Below the pieces are notes generated by a model. It made no database searches and had not been told where the DNA came from. It saw only the letters and a program-made list of their open reading frames with translations. DNA of 64,000 bases from NCBI GenBank assembly GCA_036768485.1, contig JAVLUZ010000745.1, positions 1 through 64,000 on the forward strand. The letters are read 5' to 3'. Positions 11,588 through 26,500 of this stretch are shown here, one piece after another. The stretch is from Mermis nigrescens (Eukaryota; Nematoda; Enoplea; Mermithida; Mermithidae). A program made the position numbers and the translations under genes. The stretch's first letter is position 1; every line of letters starts with the position of its first letter.

Positions 11588-14500
11588 GTGAATACTAATG
11601 CTCGTGCATGCTAATTGAATTCATGAATCAGGTCCGGTTTCTATAAAGTGTGGCTTCAGCCAGGCTCAAACGTATAAATGATAAACATAGAAAGTGTTCA
11701 ATTTCGATGTCATATGTTCTAACATTGTTATTTCGTTTAAGCCTGGCTTAAGCCAGCATTTTTGGGGACTTAAGCCTGACCGCGTATGTTTAAACATTGA
11801 AGTATGGCTTAGGTCTGCTTTGAGCTTCAACTTCTTAAACCCGGCCCAGTAATACTTAATACGAAGAATGTAAGATTTCTTTATTCGGTGTTTTTCTAAC
11901 ATCAGTCGGATATTTTATAATGTATACGAGCAGGCCCGTATCCAGGATTTTATTTCGGGGGGGGGCGAGAATTTTTGAGGCCAAATATCTCGAAAACCAT
12001 TAGGAGATAGGCGAAATTAAAGGTAGTTTTGAGCGTATCTCGGCGAGCTCTAAACAATGGTGAAGAGAAATTCCAAAAAAATTCAAAAATTTGTCACTCA
12101 ATTTCATATTGATACGCAGCAAATTTTTCATTTAAGCTGATTTCTCATCGCTTAATCGACGAATTATTTCTTATCTCTTGCCTTTGCATTTAATCATTGT
12201 GCTTTACAGAGAAAAACAATGCAGATAGTGAATTATTCAGCCCCAAGGGCCGAAAAAATTAACATATTCCGCATGTCAAGTTCAAATTTGTTTTGAGCGG
12301 GCTAGAAGACAAAAAACATATAAACAATAAATACGGCTCGAAGCGCCGGAAAAAATTTCATGTTTCCCACGTCAAACCTCAAATTTGAGCTGTTTTGAGT
12401 GAGCTAGAAGGCAAAAACTATAGCTGAACAATGAATCCGGCGCACAGCGCTGGAAAAAAATTGACATGCTCTCTATGTCTAACTCAAATTTGAACGATTT
12501 TTAGTGGTTTAGAAGACAAAACTATACATAAACAATAAACCCGGCGCGAAGCGCCGGAAAATTTTGAGTATACTTGCTCAAAAGTACGCTAAAAAACCTG
12601 TTTTGGCGGTGTTTTAGACGCACTTCGCCAATTTTTAATTTTTCCCTTTGGGGGACCCTTGGGAAAAACAAAATTTTTTCCTATTTCGGGGAAGGGGTGG
12701 GAGGGCGGGCCTCCCCGCTCCCCTGGATACGGGCCTGTATACGAGTGTATATATAAGGGTTTTTTATTTAAATAACAAACTTTACTGTTTTCAGTTTAAT
12801 AATCTAATTTGAATTTAAATGTTAGAATAATAGTGGATAATATTTTGTGCGAAAGGTCCTGCTTTATCTACCACGATTTTACTTATCTAAATTCAGGGTT
12901 TTGACTAAACTATAAAAATTTATCAAAACGGCGCTCTGTGCAAAAAATTTCATTTTACATATACCATTTCAGGTAAATGTTGCGATCTTTTTAACGATAG
13001 GTCATTCAGAAAACTGAATTAGGGCAAAGCTTCGAAAAGTTTGTGTCTTTCTTACTGCCCGAAAGACTTAGTTTAAATAATTGTAAAAGCGTATGAAGGA
13101 GAGGATTTTTTTGACTGATACATCAGAATTTGCTTACGTTTTTACGGCCAATTTTAGTAAACAACTAGTGCTTGATGGTGTGAAGCACTAAGCGCACTAC
13201 TGGCTGATCAGAGCTTTTAAGATAAAATGATAAAGCTTCAGAAAAAGTAAGGCACTAATTGACGCTCGGAAAATGTGACTTGTTTGCCTTTTAAACTCAA
13301 TTTTGGGCACTATAAAGACTAGAGAACATAAAATAGAACACGTCGACATGCTGAAAACTAAGCGAATTTTGTAATTTTCCTTTCGCTTTTGTTTTAGGAC
13401 AACTTTTTTGCAAACATCGTCTCAAAAAAGCCTATCTACAGCAGGAACGATTTTGCCGAATAGCATGAAACTGAAGTCAAAACCATACATGGGCATCAAC
13501 GAAATTCTGGAAGATCCGATGGGGCCAAATTGCAGAAATATAGGCAGATATTCATTCCTTGGGGTCCATCGATTTTTGGTGGGGTCTTTCAGATTCTTGG
13601 GGGTCCAGCCAGCCAGCCAGACCCCTGCACCCCACGCCTGTGTGTGTTCAAAACCAGACTTAATTATAAATATATTAAAATTTAGACGTTATTCCGAACC
13701 TAGTGATAACCTTTTCTCTGAAATGCGGATTCGGAATTAAATGGTTTACTAACGTTCTTGCATTTAACACAGTTGAACATTTGATCTATTTGACCTATTG
13801 CAGGTACAGCTTAGGCCGGTATTCACCAACGTGAATTAAGCTTAATTCGAATTAAATATGGGGTCTTTAATTCGAATTAAGGTTAATCCGTATTCACCAA
13901 GGCGAATTAGAATTAAGTAGGTGGAGTTACGATCACATTTAATTCGGCGCTTTAATTCTGCTCTGAGTAGAATTAGAAGGACGAATTAGCTATTGTAAGT
14001 GAGAAACTGTTTTGTGATTTGTGATGGAAGTTCTCAATTTGCTGGATATTATTGATGAATATGAGAAAAACGCTGATTTACGACGACAAATTTTGGACTG
14101 GAGCAATCCGTTTAATGCTTACGATAATGAAAGTTTTCACATTCGATACAATTTGTGAAAAGAAGTTGTGAGAGAATTGATAGAACTGGTTCAAGATCGG
14201 TTATATGCAGCCAGTCACCAAAACAACCCGCTTGCACCACACCTACAGGTGAGTAAATACATATTTCAATAATCATATTTATTTCCTTTAACACATGTTC
14301 ACAAGTTCAAAAACGATGCATCAGGTGGCACAGATTGTGAAGTAGGATATAAATTTGTTAACGGAACATTTTGATAAACATTTTGTAATTTCATCATCTT
14401 CATATTGTAGTAATTCATTTTTGCTACGCTCGCAATTCTTTCATTATCGGCGGCAGTCTTTTGCATCTCTATTAGCTCCAAGCGGGCTTTGTGCTCTTTT

Positions 14501-17500
14501 TCGAGTAGAACTTTCTGATATTCGATTAGGTTTAATCGAGCAGATTGCTCGTCGTTGCTCCTCTTTTAAGATGTAGTTTTAGTTGACGGCTCATACGTAT
14601 CGCTTTCAGGGATACTCACAAACGACCTTTTCATGGAACGACCCGAATGAAACTTTTCTTTAAATAAATGCTTTTAGTTGCATAAAGCTTAATTATCATG
14701 CAAATTTACACAAATTAGCCGAATCATGACACCTATCTTCTGAATCCTCCATTAGGGTCTCATTGGTGGCCACAGCATCGCTGTCATTGGGGCACAAAAT
14801 TCGTGAGAATTGAGAAGGAATCAGCTCAGAAATTCGAATATAAATATCGGCTGGCGGTTTCGGTTCTGGTCCACCACCCGTACTGTTTTGGCTGCGCTTG
14901 TATTCGCCGAGCACTTTTTTGGCTAGCTGAAAATAAATTGTATTCATGTTAATCGGTGCAGGGCCGTGCTTAGGGGGTTGTTGGCCCTGGGCAAGAGGAT
15001 TTTTAGCGGCCCTAAAATTTTTTAAACTAATTAATATATTTGTACTGTATTAGTTTGGAAAAAACAACATTTATCAGCGGTAAAGTGATTGAACATAAAC
15101 AAAAACTGTCAGAATTGCATATTTTGATCAAGAACAAAAAAAACAACATAATAATTGATTCATCATTCGATTCGTATGAGGTGTGTTTTAACTTTTATTC
15201 GACGAAGTGATGAAACAGCAGGAAAACAAAGCTCATTTCTTTCACGTTAGGCCTCACTCAGTCAGTATTACATGGAAAATTCGTAAGGCCGGTTACAGAA
15301 GTTGCTTGCTTAGCCACTACAACAAGCTTGTACCAATGTTAACAGATGTAAGGCCCGCCCCTCAATTGTTATTGTTATAGGCTTTTAAACTAGGAAAGAA
15401 TTAGTAAAATATTGATTGGATAATGTTATTTATTTATCGTACACAGTTACATTGTCAATAAGGGCTTCTAAACAAATTTTCTTTGTACCAACTTTCATAT
15501 TTTAGCGGCCCTAAATTTTAGCGGCCCTGGACAGCCGCCCAGTTCGCCCCCCCTTAAGCACGGCCCTGAATCGGTGATATGTATTCAAAATAATTATTTT
15601 GTGATTTTTAAGGTGCTGATTGCGTTGCAATACGTGGGTGCCGGTTGCTTTCAACGAGAGGTGGCGGATATACATAACATCAGTCAGCCCACGGTTTCGT
15701 GATGTATTTTCCTCGTACTACGTTTTATAGCAGAACTAGGACCGACAATGATAAGGTTCCCACAAAATGAGGAATTACAACGTATCAGCCAAGGATTTTA
15801 CGAGAAAAGAGGCTTTCCTGGTGTTGCCGGCGCTATCGACTGCACACATATTAGAATCATGAACCCCGCGGGACCTGATGCAGAACTTTATCGAAATAGA
15901 AAAGGATTTTTTTCAATCAATACGCAAGTTTTGTGTGATGACAAACTTCTGATACGCGATATTGTTTCAAGCCAAAGAGGTAGCGCGCACGACTCGCGCA
16001 TTTTAAGCGAATCCCAACTGCAAAGTTGTCTTGAAGTTCTACCACACGCTTTTCATGTACTGGGAGATAGGGGCTATGCGAACCGGCATTATTTGCTTAC
16101 TCCTGTCGCGTTTCCTAGAACGCCATCTGAAAGAAGGTACAACTACGCCCATTCATTAACTCGAATGGCAATCGAGAGAACCTTTGGAATATGGAAACGT
16201 TTTCTGCCTTGTTTATCAAAAGGCTTGAATTTTACGCCTGAAAAAAGTTCAATGGTATGGTAATCGTTGCCTGCGCCGTTCTTTATAATCTGGCGCGTTC
16301 GCGAAATGGCATAAATGAAGAGGACTTTTTGGATGATGAAAGTGACGATAACGATGATATTAATGTTGGAAATGAAAATGCAGAAGGAGCGGCAAAACGG
16401 CGTGCTGTTATCCAAAACTATTTTACTTAATGTATTCATGTGTTCTCAAACTGGCATTTTTATTCATCAAGTGTAGTTTTCTGCAAAAATTAAAAATCGC
16501 ATCTTTGATCAATTCACTTGTTTCATGTTCTTCCAGCGAATCAATAGTTCTTCGTTTGATCGGTTGTTCATGGCAGGATTTCTCGAAAACTCCGCCTCGA
16601 TTTCTTTCCAGGCGGCATTTTTAGCAAACATAGTTTTCGAATCTGTCTTCTTATTCTCAACAACTTCAACCCTTTCCACAACACATTCCAATAAAAATTC
16701 CAATTCTTCTGCATTAAAATTGGAATCCCTGTCGCGGCTCTTTGGAGAGTTCATTCTTTCGAAAGTGTGTAATACAAGCGAAAACTGGAAATATAGCAAC
16801 CTGCTGTAAAGTAACGCGTAATAAAGCAAGAAAATGTAAAAAAGAAAACAGACATCAGGACGTGCAGACACAGCAGTGCCTGCAAAAAGCACTTTAATCG
16901 AAACTATCCTAGTTATAATTCGAATTAAAGGACTTTAATTCGAATTAACTAATTCGCCTTTAATTCGTATTGGTGAATACGAATTTACTTTAATTCGAAT
17001 TATTTGTTTAATTCAAATTAAGTAATTCGAATTAAGGCTCTAATTCGAATTAAGTTAATTCGCGTTGGTGAATACGGGCCTTAGTGAACAAGGAATAATG
17101 ATTTTATTAATCGTTAAAATAAGTACGTTGAAAAGTAGAGATGACCTTGACCTCATTCAGGCTTAAAACGATTTAACGAATGTAGTATATTCGGGCAGGG
17201 CTAATTTTTTGCGGACTTTTGATCTATCAATCATAAGTGTAAAAAAACTTCCTTGTTTAAAGTCTTACGAACCTGTTATAAGTCATTTCTATTATGTTGA
17301 ATTTTTGCTTTGTTGTTTGGTAGCTCAGGTGAAAGTGATGCCGAACTTTTCCGTGCTCCTCTTGTGCGGAAAACGTATTTTTCGTCCAAGAATAAGCTTT
17401 GATCGCATCCCCAGTGAAAATGTGTCGAGATTCCGTTTGACGGATGATCATGTAGCCTTTTTGGTCGATAATTTAGCCAAATTTATTTAACACATAATTT

Positions 17501-20500
17501 TTCTTTATCTACGGTAGCAACAAATACGATTGTCTTTGCAGTTTTTGTCTTCCAATCCACTGGCAATTTTCTGTTAGCAGTATAAGCTGATAGGATATTT
17601 ATTTTTGAAGGAAATAAAATTTCAGACATTTACAAAATAAAGAGTTAATCATTCCTAATGGGAATCGCTATAACAACACATAACAGATTGAACAATAAAC
17701 AAATAGTTTTTTTGAAAGTTGACGTTGTGATCATACGTGGGCAGCAAGAAAATTCTGGGGGGTGCAAGATTTTTCAAAGGTGAAAAAAATGGCTTTAAAA
17801 ATGGTGGTATGGCGTAAAAAACACCATTTTTCGACGTTTCTCATCAAGCACTATCCATCCATTGGCATCAAAAAATTTCGAAAAAAACGAAAAAAATTTT
17901 CAAAAAATCGAATTCTGGGGGATATTTTGATTTCTGGGTGGGGGTATTTTGGTTTCTCGGGGGGTGCATACCCCTCCAAACCCCTTCCCACGCTCAGGTG
18001 TGGTTGTGATCAATTCCTCGTTAACCGCTCTCTGTGTTAAAAGGAAGAAAGTCGTCTGAAACGTAAAAATAGTGCATCTGACGATTTTTTGTTTTTAGGC
18101 CCAAATAGGGCACATTTTAAAAACATTTCGGCTTATCTCGGCTCAAACCTCCCCAAAATCCTCATGCTTTAAATGTAATATCCCAACATTGACGTATCTT
18201 GCACTACTAAATAAAGGAATCCCTTCGATGTCGATCTTGTTACATGAAATGTTCAAATTAATTCATTATGCCGGTCGACGTGAGGACGAAGTCATATTCA
18301 TACGCATTGGCACAAGCGGTGGACTGGGGGTTGAACCTGGCACACTTGTCGTTTCAGAGAGTGCTGTTAATGGTGCCTTGGAGGAATGCTATGAGGTAAG
18401 AGATGCACTGGAATGAGAAAGCGTATCGAAAGCATCAATAAATTTAATCTTGGTTTGAATGCTCGAACGTCCTTCTCAGCCATGCTTGAATAAGAAATTA
18501 TATAACATCATGACGGATGAAACCACAAATGGCCTCTGGCATTAGGTCTGAGGCACAGAAAACGGGGATCTCCTGCTCATAGTTGGTAGTCCCACCTTCG
18601 TCCACTAAAATCAGATTTTTAGCTCCACTCTTTCAGTTGGTGTCTGGTTACCTCCGACACCCCCCCCAATGAATGAACGACTATTTCACCCTGAAGTTTA
18701 ATCCATTACGTGTCTGGTTTAGAATCTAGAATTTAAAATACGCCCGCAAACAAACCCAATGGAACTTGACTTTTGTTTTGGATTTCAGGATTTTTAAACC
18801 TTGGAATTTGAACGCTGTCCAGGTTTGATTAGAGCGCTATCAACCAAAACTCGTTGAGCTGAGTTAAATTGTTGATTATCTGTTTTGATTACAATATAAA
18901 TGGACGAAAGTCATTGGTCCTCTACTCTGGTAACTCACTCCAGGGATTAATGCTTCGGGCTGTACAAATTATCCAACTTTACACTATATTGGTTACAGAC
19001 ATACACGGGGGGCAGCTAAAAAATCTGGGCTGGTCTACTTGAGCGAAATTGCTTAAAATGGCCAAAAATGTTACTAACAATAGAATTATGCGAGGGTCTA
19101 CAGTAATCTGCGGGGGGACTTTGGCGGCAGATGTAAATTCCCATGAACCCTTTGCACGCCATGTGTGGTTACTGACTGTGCGATATTTTCGGGTTTTTGA
19201 GTAACACCAAAAGACGACGGCGGATCCAGAATTATTGCTGGGGGCGAGGCGATGCGGTACCATATGTTAACAAAGTATCGATAGATACATGGGACATCCT
19301 GTTTATCTCGCTCAGTCTACTTCCGCTCTGTCCTAAATTCTTTGGTGCTAACCATAGGTGGGCGGCACCAAAGTTCTGGGGAGGAGGGGCAACATTTTTC
19401 AAAGGTTAACAAATAGCCTTAAAAATGGTGATGTGGCGAAAAATACCATTGTTCAACGTTTCGCATCGAGCATTATCCATTAGCGTCAAAAAATTGCGAA
19501 AAAACGGAAAAATTTTAAAAATTGAATTTTTTGTTGGGGTTGCATACCCCCAACCATAGGTGGGCAGCACCGAAATTCTAGTGGGAGGAGGGGGGTGAAA
19601 AAATTTTCTAAGATCAAAAAATGGTCTTAAAAGTGGTTGTATGGCGAAAAAACACCATTTTTCGACGTTTCTCATCGAGCACTATCCAATGGCATCAAAA
19701 AAAAATTGCTGAAAAGCAAACAAATTTTTAAAAATTTGAATTCTGGGGGGTATGTATTTTGATTTCTGGGAATTTCAACTTCTGGGGGTGCATACCCCCC
19801 ACGCCCATGCGTGCCCCCAACCCGCCCCCTCCATGCCCAGGTATGGTGCTAACCTGTTTGCACATGCTTAGTGCCTTGCCGCAGCTTTATACCATTACAT
19901 CAACGATTGGGGTCTACAGTAATCCGCGGGAGGACTTCGGCGGCAGGTAAACGATTTGCCGTTTCCTTCAATTCAGATTAATCAGTTCGTTTGAAGAATA
20001 AACGGTTGTGTTATTTATTTCTCAAAATGAGGCCACAACCATACATGGGCAGCAAGAAAATTCTGGGGTCTAGTGGGATGGAATCGCCTAATAATGCTTC
20101 TGCTGGCCGCAGAATATACTTCGATTTTTGTGTTGCTTAGAGGAATCTGATTTTTAGCTGATTCTTATGATTTTTTAGTGCGCGCATATATGGATGACTG
20201 TTCCCAGTCCCCTCCTTTTATGACCTTAATGATGCGGAGATCCAAGTATGTATATTCGTCCTTTTTGTTCCATCTGAGCATTCTTTGCTAGTTTAAATAC
20301 TGTGCAGCATGAATAGTGATCGACCGTTGCAGCATTTATCGCCAGTGGTGGTGGCCAGACTTGCATGTTCTGGATTCTTCCCCCAGAATTGAAAAATGGG
20401 AAATTTTTTCCGGAAAATGTGTCAAAATGAAGGCAAAAAATAGATAAAAATTGACAATTCATTTCTGTTTAATCATAGGTAGCGCGTTAGCGCGAACCTA

Positions 20501-23500
20501 TAAATTAGTTAGTTAAAAGATGGATAATAAAAAATTCGCTGCCGGTGTTTTCTTGTTTTTTAAAAAAATCAATACCCAGTGTTTAAAGAGCGTGTAAAGT
20601 TTTACTGTAAAGTTATAGCATTAGTTTTTTAATTTTTGCCGGTCACACGACTTGATCAGTTTTGCATTCTGTTTAGTCTGGTTTTTTAAATTGTAGACGA
20701 ATAAGTTAGCTAGACACGATAATTTTTTTGAAGAATTACTTATATACAGAGTGGCAGTGTAAACAGTGTAAATAATCTGAGTTTGAAAGAATACATTTTG
20801 ACTTCTTTTTTGTCTGCCAACAACTCCGTTAATGACTCCTAAGAATCTTTTTCTGATAGAAATGTATATACTACGACTTTCGGTTTACTAACAAATTTTT
20901 GTACACTCAACAGAGACTTAGATAAGGTGGTTTAAACTTTACACTCTAGTGAATAATGTAAAACCCAGGTTTTGTCTTAGATTTTTCCGCCAACTTCTCC
21001 GGTTATAAGTCGGCACAAGTTTAATAAAATAAAAATAAAGTACGTTCAAGGCCTAAACGTCGCAGCAAATTGCGTTAAAAAATGCAATATTGAGTAATTT
21101 ATGTTGGTGTAAAGCTCGACATCAGGGGTGTGACATTAAGTGAGAAGCACGTTTTCTTCCCTTTTTGCAGTGACGGATCCAGGATTTTCCTGAAGGGGGC
21201 GGTACCCCTAAGGGTGGGGGGCGGAACCCTGACTTGGGCGGAAAAATTAGCCGTTTTAACCAGAAAATCGCTGAAAATCGCTCAAAAATCCTTAATTTTG
21301 CGCACTATTTTGGGCCAACGGGGGCTGGGGGGCGGCCGCCTCCCCGCCCCCCCTAAATCCGCCCCTGCTTTTTTGATTGGTCAAAATCTCAAATTTTTGG
21401 CGGAAGAGAAGTTTCTCACACACAAATGTACTACAATTTAAAGACTACAAGCTGGACCAAACCGACTTTCTTTAGACTCAATGGGAGGTAGGTTCAGATT
21501 TTTAAAGTTTACAATGTAGGTGTTTTGTGGAAAAATCCGTTTTTTCCTTTTTCGTTCGACACTTCCTTGGTTTAAAAGTTGGTATCAGTCGAATGAAACA
21601 AAAATAATGTACTTTCTAAGGTATAAATGTCACAACAAATTGTGTTCAATTACGTTAATATGTAGTTTTTCGAGAGGAGTCGAGTCAAAAATCGGATGTG
21701 TTAAGCGTGTTTCTGTCTTGTTTATTTCTGCTAACTTCTCCGGTTATGATGCGGGACATGATCACATGTTTAAAAACGTACCAGTGGCCAAACGTCATAC
21801 GTCAGTGGGTTCGATTGTTTACACTTAACAGTAGTGTAAAGTGGGTTACTTCTAAGATTTATTTGTCTTCAGACTATATTGATTATAATATCAGAGTAAT
21901 ATAAGAATTACGAATCCGACTAAAATCTTCATCACACTTGGTTGTTAAGCAAGGTTTGCACTGAAAATTAATTTTTACTTCTTGATCGTTGCGGAAGCTT
22001 TATATACTCTTTTTCGAAATAATCCATGTGACGTCGGAATTGCGAATAGGGCTGTTAGTTTTCTCTACATCCAGTAGTTGTGGAAAGTTAACACTAGTCA
22101 TTTATTGTAATGTGTAAAGTTTACGCTACAAATTTATTTTACTTCCAGAGCGTTGGAAAACGTGAATTTTGTCAAAATATGTTCCATATGGTCTGGATTA
22201 CGAATCTGACTAAATGTTTTGCCTTTACTTATCAATTGTGTAAAGTTTACACTGAAAATTAACTTTAGTTTAAGAGCGTTGGAAAAGCTCAATTTTCTTC
22301 CAAAATGTTCCTAGTAACGTCAGGAATACCAATCTAAGTGAAAATCTTCTTTACACCCAGTAGTTGCATTGAGTTTAATCTGGTAACATTGTATCTGTTT
22401 AATTAAGGTAAGGTTGTCTTGTTCAAAAAACAATGCTGAGCTCAAAACAATATTGTTTTCCGCGTTCTTGGACTGCTGTAATTATTGTGGCATGTTACCG
22501 TATGTGTTTACTGACTGATTTACTTAAATCATGCTAATTAATAGTAGGGTACTAGCAGTGGCGGATACAGGATTTTCCTAAGGGGGGGGGCGGTACCTCT
22601 AATGGGGGTGGGGCGGAACCCTGACTTAGGCGGAAAAATTAGCCGTTTTAACCCGAAAATCGCTCAAAAATCCTTAATTTTGCGCACTTTTTTGGGCCAA
22701 TGGGGGGGAGCCGCCGCCCCTAAATCCGCCCCTGGGTACTAGCAAAGAAAAAAACTCCGCCGATTGAACGAAAAGGACGAATATACTTGGAATGGCGCAT
22801 CGTTGAGGACATAAAAGGAGGGAACTAGGGAAAGTTAACTATGCATGCCTGTGAAAATTGTATGAATCTACTAAAAATTAGACTTCCGCTAAAAAACGTT
22901 AAAAAATCGGAGTTCATTCCACGGCCTCTGAAAGAAGCGCGCCTCACCAAAAAATTGTTCACTAGCCATGAAAAAAGATTATGAGGGTGATTTGATGTGG
23001 TTCAATAAGTGTAGTTTCTTATTGATACGAATTTTTTCTTTCAATATACGACCAATATTTACTTAATCGTTAATGGCTTTATAAATGTATTATGACAAGC
23101 ACGCTATCATGTTAATTGCTGCACCATATCAGTGCATGCCATGCTAGCAGAAGAATGCGCGTTACGTCCGTTTTTGATTAGTGATTGCGTCTTTTCTAGG
23201 GATAAGCAGTTCATGTTATTTATGTTAATGTCGCAGGTGCAGCTCCTTTTTGCGGGCCGCAGATTATACTTTGTTTTTTTGCGTTTTTTAGCCAAAGTCT
23301 AATTTTTAGTAAATTCTTTCAACTTTCACAGGCAAACATTCGTAACTTTTCCGTATTCCCCTCCGCGCGTTGGCCTCTCCCAGAAGGCCGAATGCCCCCT
23401 AATAACCAACATAATCCTCCTCCCAGAATTCAATTTTTGAATTTTTTTGTTTTTTCGCAATTTTGATGCCAATGAATAGTGCTTGATAAGAAAGTTGAAA

Positions 23501-26500
23501 AATGGTGTTTTACGCCATATCACCATTTTTAAGACTATTTTTTACATTTGGAAAATCTTGCACCCCCAGAATTTCGGTGCTGCTACGTGTCGTGAATTAA
23601 CACGTCTCAACAAAATGTTCGACTCATATACGCTATGTAAGTAATACTTAGATATTTCAGTAAGTGAAAACTCACTATTTAGGTGCAGAATAGCGGGTTT
23701 TTCGCCTTTTTTTGTATTGTCTATTTTAATCTGAATAATTTCTTATACGAAAGATTCGGACAATTTCACACTTAATAGCAATTTTGTTCAAAAAGTGCTT
23801 TAATTTCTCTAATCTTAGCTTTGTTTGTGCACTTCGATCAGCGTCTATTGAAACATTTAAGGCGAAACGATGAAAATTTTCAAAATGTACGCAAACTGCC
23901 TACAAAAACATGGCTTTTAGGCTTCTGGAAATTGAATAAATTTAATAAACAGGTAGCTTCCGATGCGAAGCGCCGAAAAAAGTTGAGGAATTACGATGTA
24001 AAAAATTTTTCGTTTCTCCAACAGTGGTCTGAACTGCAAGTGGCGTGGGGACCATAGGTGAGCGGCACCAAAATTCAAAATTCTGGCAGGAAGGGTGCAA
24101 GATTTTTCAAAGGTCAAAAAATGGCCTTAAAAATGGTAGTATGGCGAAAAACACCATTTTCAACGTTTTTTATCGAGCACTATTCATTGGCATCAAAAAA
24201 TTGCGAAAAAACAACAATTTTCAAAAATTGAATTCTGAGGGGAGAATGAGATGGTCAACGTTTTCTTCAAAATTTATGACGCACCAGACCCTATTAGAAA
24301 CTGAAAGCTGCCCATGCACGCAGGTTTTTCTCTAGGGGATCGGTACCTAAACTTTCCTGAAATTAAAGATGAAAATAGGTCGAAAAATGTACATGAGTGG
24401 CGGATCCAGGATTTTCTCATAGGGGCGGAGCGGAACACCACATTTCCCAAATAGGGTCAAAATTGTCAGAGAATTCGTTCATTATGCTTATTGTTTTTTT
24501 GCTAGCTCTTGACAGGCAGTGTCATTTATGCAGAAAAAAGTTAAAAATTTTCGGAAGTTTTATTAAAAAGCTCGCAAAATTAGTGCTAAAATCGGTAGAA
24601 AAGATCGAAAAACACTAAAAAAAATCATTGTAAAAACTATAAAAATCTTAGTTCTGTACAAAGTGTTCTAACATAAAAAGAGGCTTTGTTAGAGCGCAAA
24701 AAATCAGTAAATGCCATTAATGAGTGAAATCCCAGCGCAAAGCGCCAGAAATTCGTGAATCAGCATAAAAAGATAAAATTATCAGAAGTTACACATTTAT
24801 TTTTCATTTCGCCCACATATTTTTAAAATGCAGTTAGCAGCTGCCCTTCCCCTGAATTCGCCCTTGCTTTGCGTGTGAAATAACGTTTTTTAGCATCTTG
24901 CGTCCTTTATTATGTAAAAATCACTTTTGCCACAATATCTTCTGTAAAAATTTTAAAATTTAGACAATTTTGTGCAAAAAATGTTAAATTCCGTTGACTT
25001 AAACGCAAATCTAAAATCGTGGAGTTCATGCAGAAGGACGTTTTAAAGGCTTGAATGATTATCCGATTTCCTGCATTTCTAGCGTTCATAAATTTTTATG
25101 TTCGAAAACAGATAAAACTGATGAAATAGCTGTGAGCGAAAATGTGACTTCTAGGCATAGATATACAGTATGGAAATTCGGGAGGGGAATCGGCCCAAAA
25201 ATTTTTTCAAAAAGTTCTTTATCTAGGCTGAATAATGATGGGTTCGCACATCTCGAAAACACTTTCTCTTGACGTCTTAGATAATGGTTTTTCTTTAAAA
25301 CATAAGAACATTAAAAAAATATTATAAAAAATCGAGAAAAATCGCCTAGGTAGAACAAAATATTAGTAAAAAATGTATTCGAAAATTTGAGACTGAGCCA
25401 AAAATGGGCTAGAAACACTTAAGAAGGCAAACCTTTTACAATTTTTACGAAGAATCGACTATTCTGATGAAATGCCGTCATTTTACGGAGGTTCAGTGCT
25501 ATTCTTGGCAGGCACGTAGCTGGCCGTCCTATTTTGGGGGACCAACACCAATTTTGGGGGTCCGGGGTCCAAATAGGCCAAAAATAGCACAAAATAACGT
25601 GTAAAAAGTCCTATTTTTCCGGTTTTTTCTGAATTTTGGAGGGTCCGGACCCCTCCCATTCCCCCATAGCTACGTGCCTGATTCTCGATGGAGGGAGGGC
25701 AAAGCGCACGGACCTTTCCCTCACAGTATGTATGCTCGAGACCGCCAAGAAAGTAAAAATGTGAATAATGGATATTATCAAGCGCGAAGCGCCTGATAAA
25801 TTTCTAAAATTTTTGATAACTGCCAACCAAAAATCATTGCAGATTACTTATCCATTTTTATCTAGCTAAATCTGTTGGGCGAATGGAGGAAGGTGGGCGC
25901 TCCTCCTTAAATCCGTCCCTGCATGCGTGGTCTAAATTTCACCAAGCAGCTTATCAGATGCAAATCACATTAGACAAAAAACACTATTGAGGCATTCGTT
26001 GTTGGCAAACGCGTCAGATATGCACCAAAGTTTGATGCCAGGTTGGTAAACCGCCTGTGTGATGCTGCTAAGCACAGTGGCTATGACGTTGTCAAGGGAA
26101 AAACGATGAGTTGTGACGATTTTTACGAAGCTCAAGGACGCCTGGATGGCGCATTTTGTGCATTCAATCAAGCGGAAAAAGTGGCCTTTCTTCAACGGGT
26201 GAGTCGATCTTTGATCAATTTTTTTTAAAATTTGCATGCAGAATATAAAAAGCAACACATTGGCATCATAGGTGGGCGGCACCAAAGTTCTGGGGGATGT
26301 GCGAGATTTTTTCAAAGGTAAAAAAATGGCATTAAAAATGGTGGCATGGCGAAAAAACACCATTTTTTAACGTTTCTTATTGAGCACTATCCATTGGCAT
26401 CAGAAAATTGCAAAAAATAACAACGAAATAAAGAAAAATTTCAAAAATTGAATTCTGGGGGATATTCTGTTTCTGGGGGAGTGCATACACTCCCTCCCCG

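Larger units (their letters stand above)
13814..17080 (+). mobile_element. PIF/Harbinger DNA transposon, complete with TIRs and TTA duplication
   Basis: The left end reads GGCCGGTATTCACCAACG and the right end, reverse-complemented, GGCCCGTATTCACCAACG. Both continue into subterminal repeats of AATTCGAATTAA. The element is flanked by TTA at 13811-13813 and 17081-17083, the 3-bp duplication of this superfamily. It carries the two usual genes, a DDE nuclease on + and a Myb/SANT-like protein on -, both broken. It lies in intron 1 of uridine phosphorylase. Length is 3267 bp, of which 618 bp is a nested hAT MITE plus one TSD copy. Confidence 0.95.

Noticed and set aside
21130..21441. 103-codon ORF
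   Set aside because: Lies across a family B MITE; composition follows the MITE.
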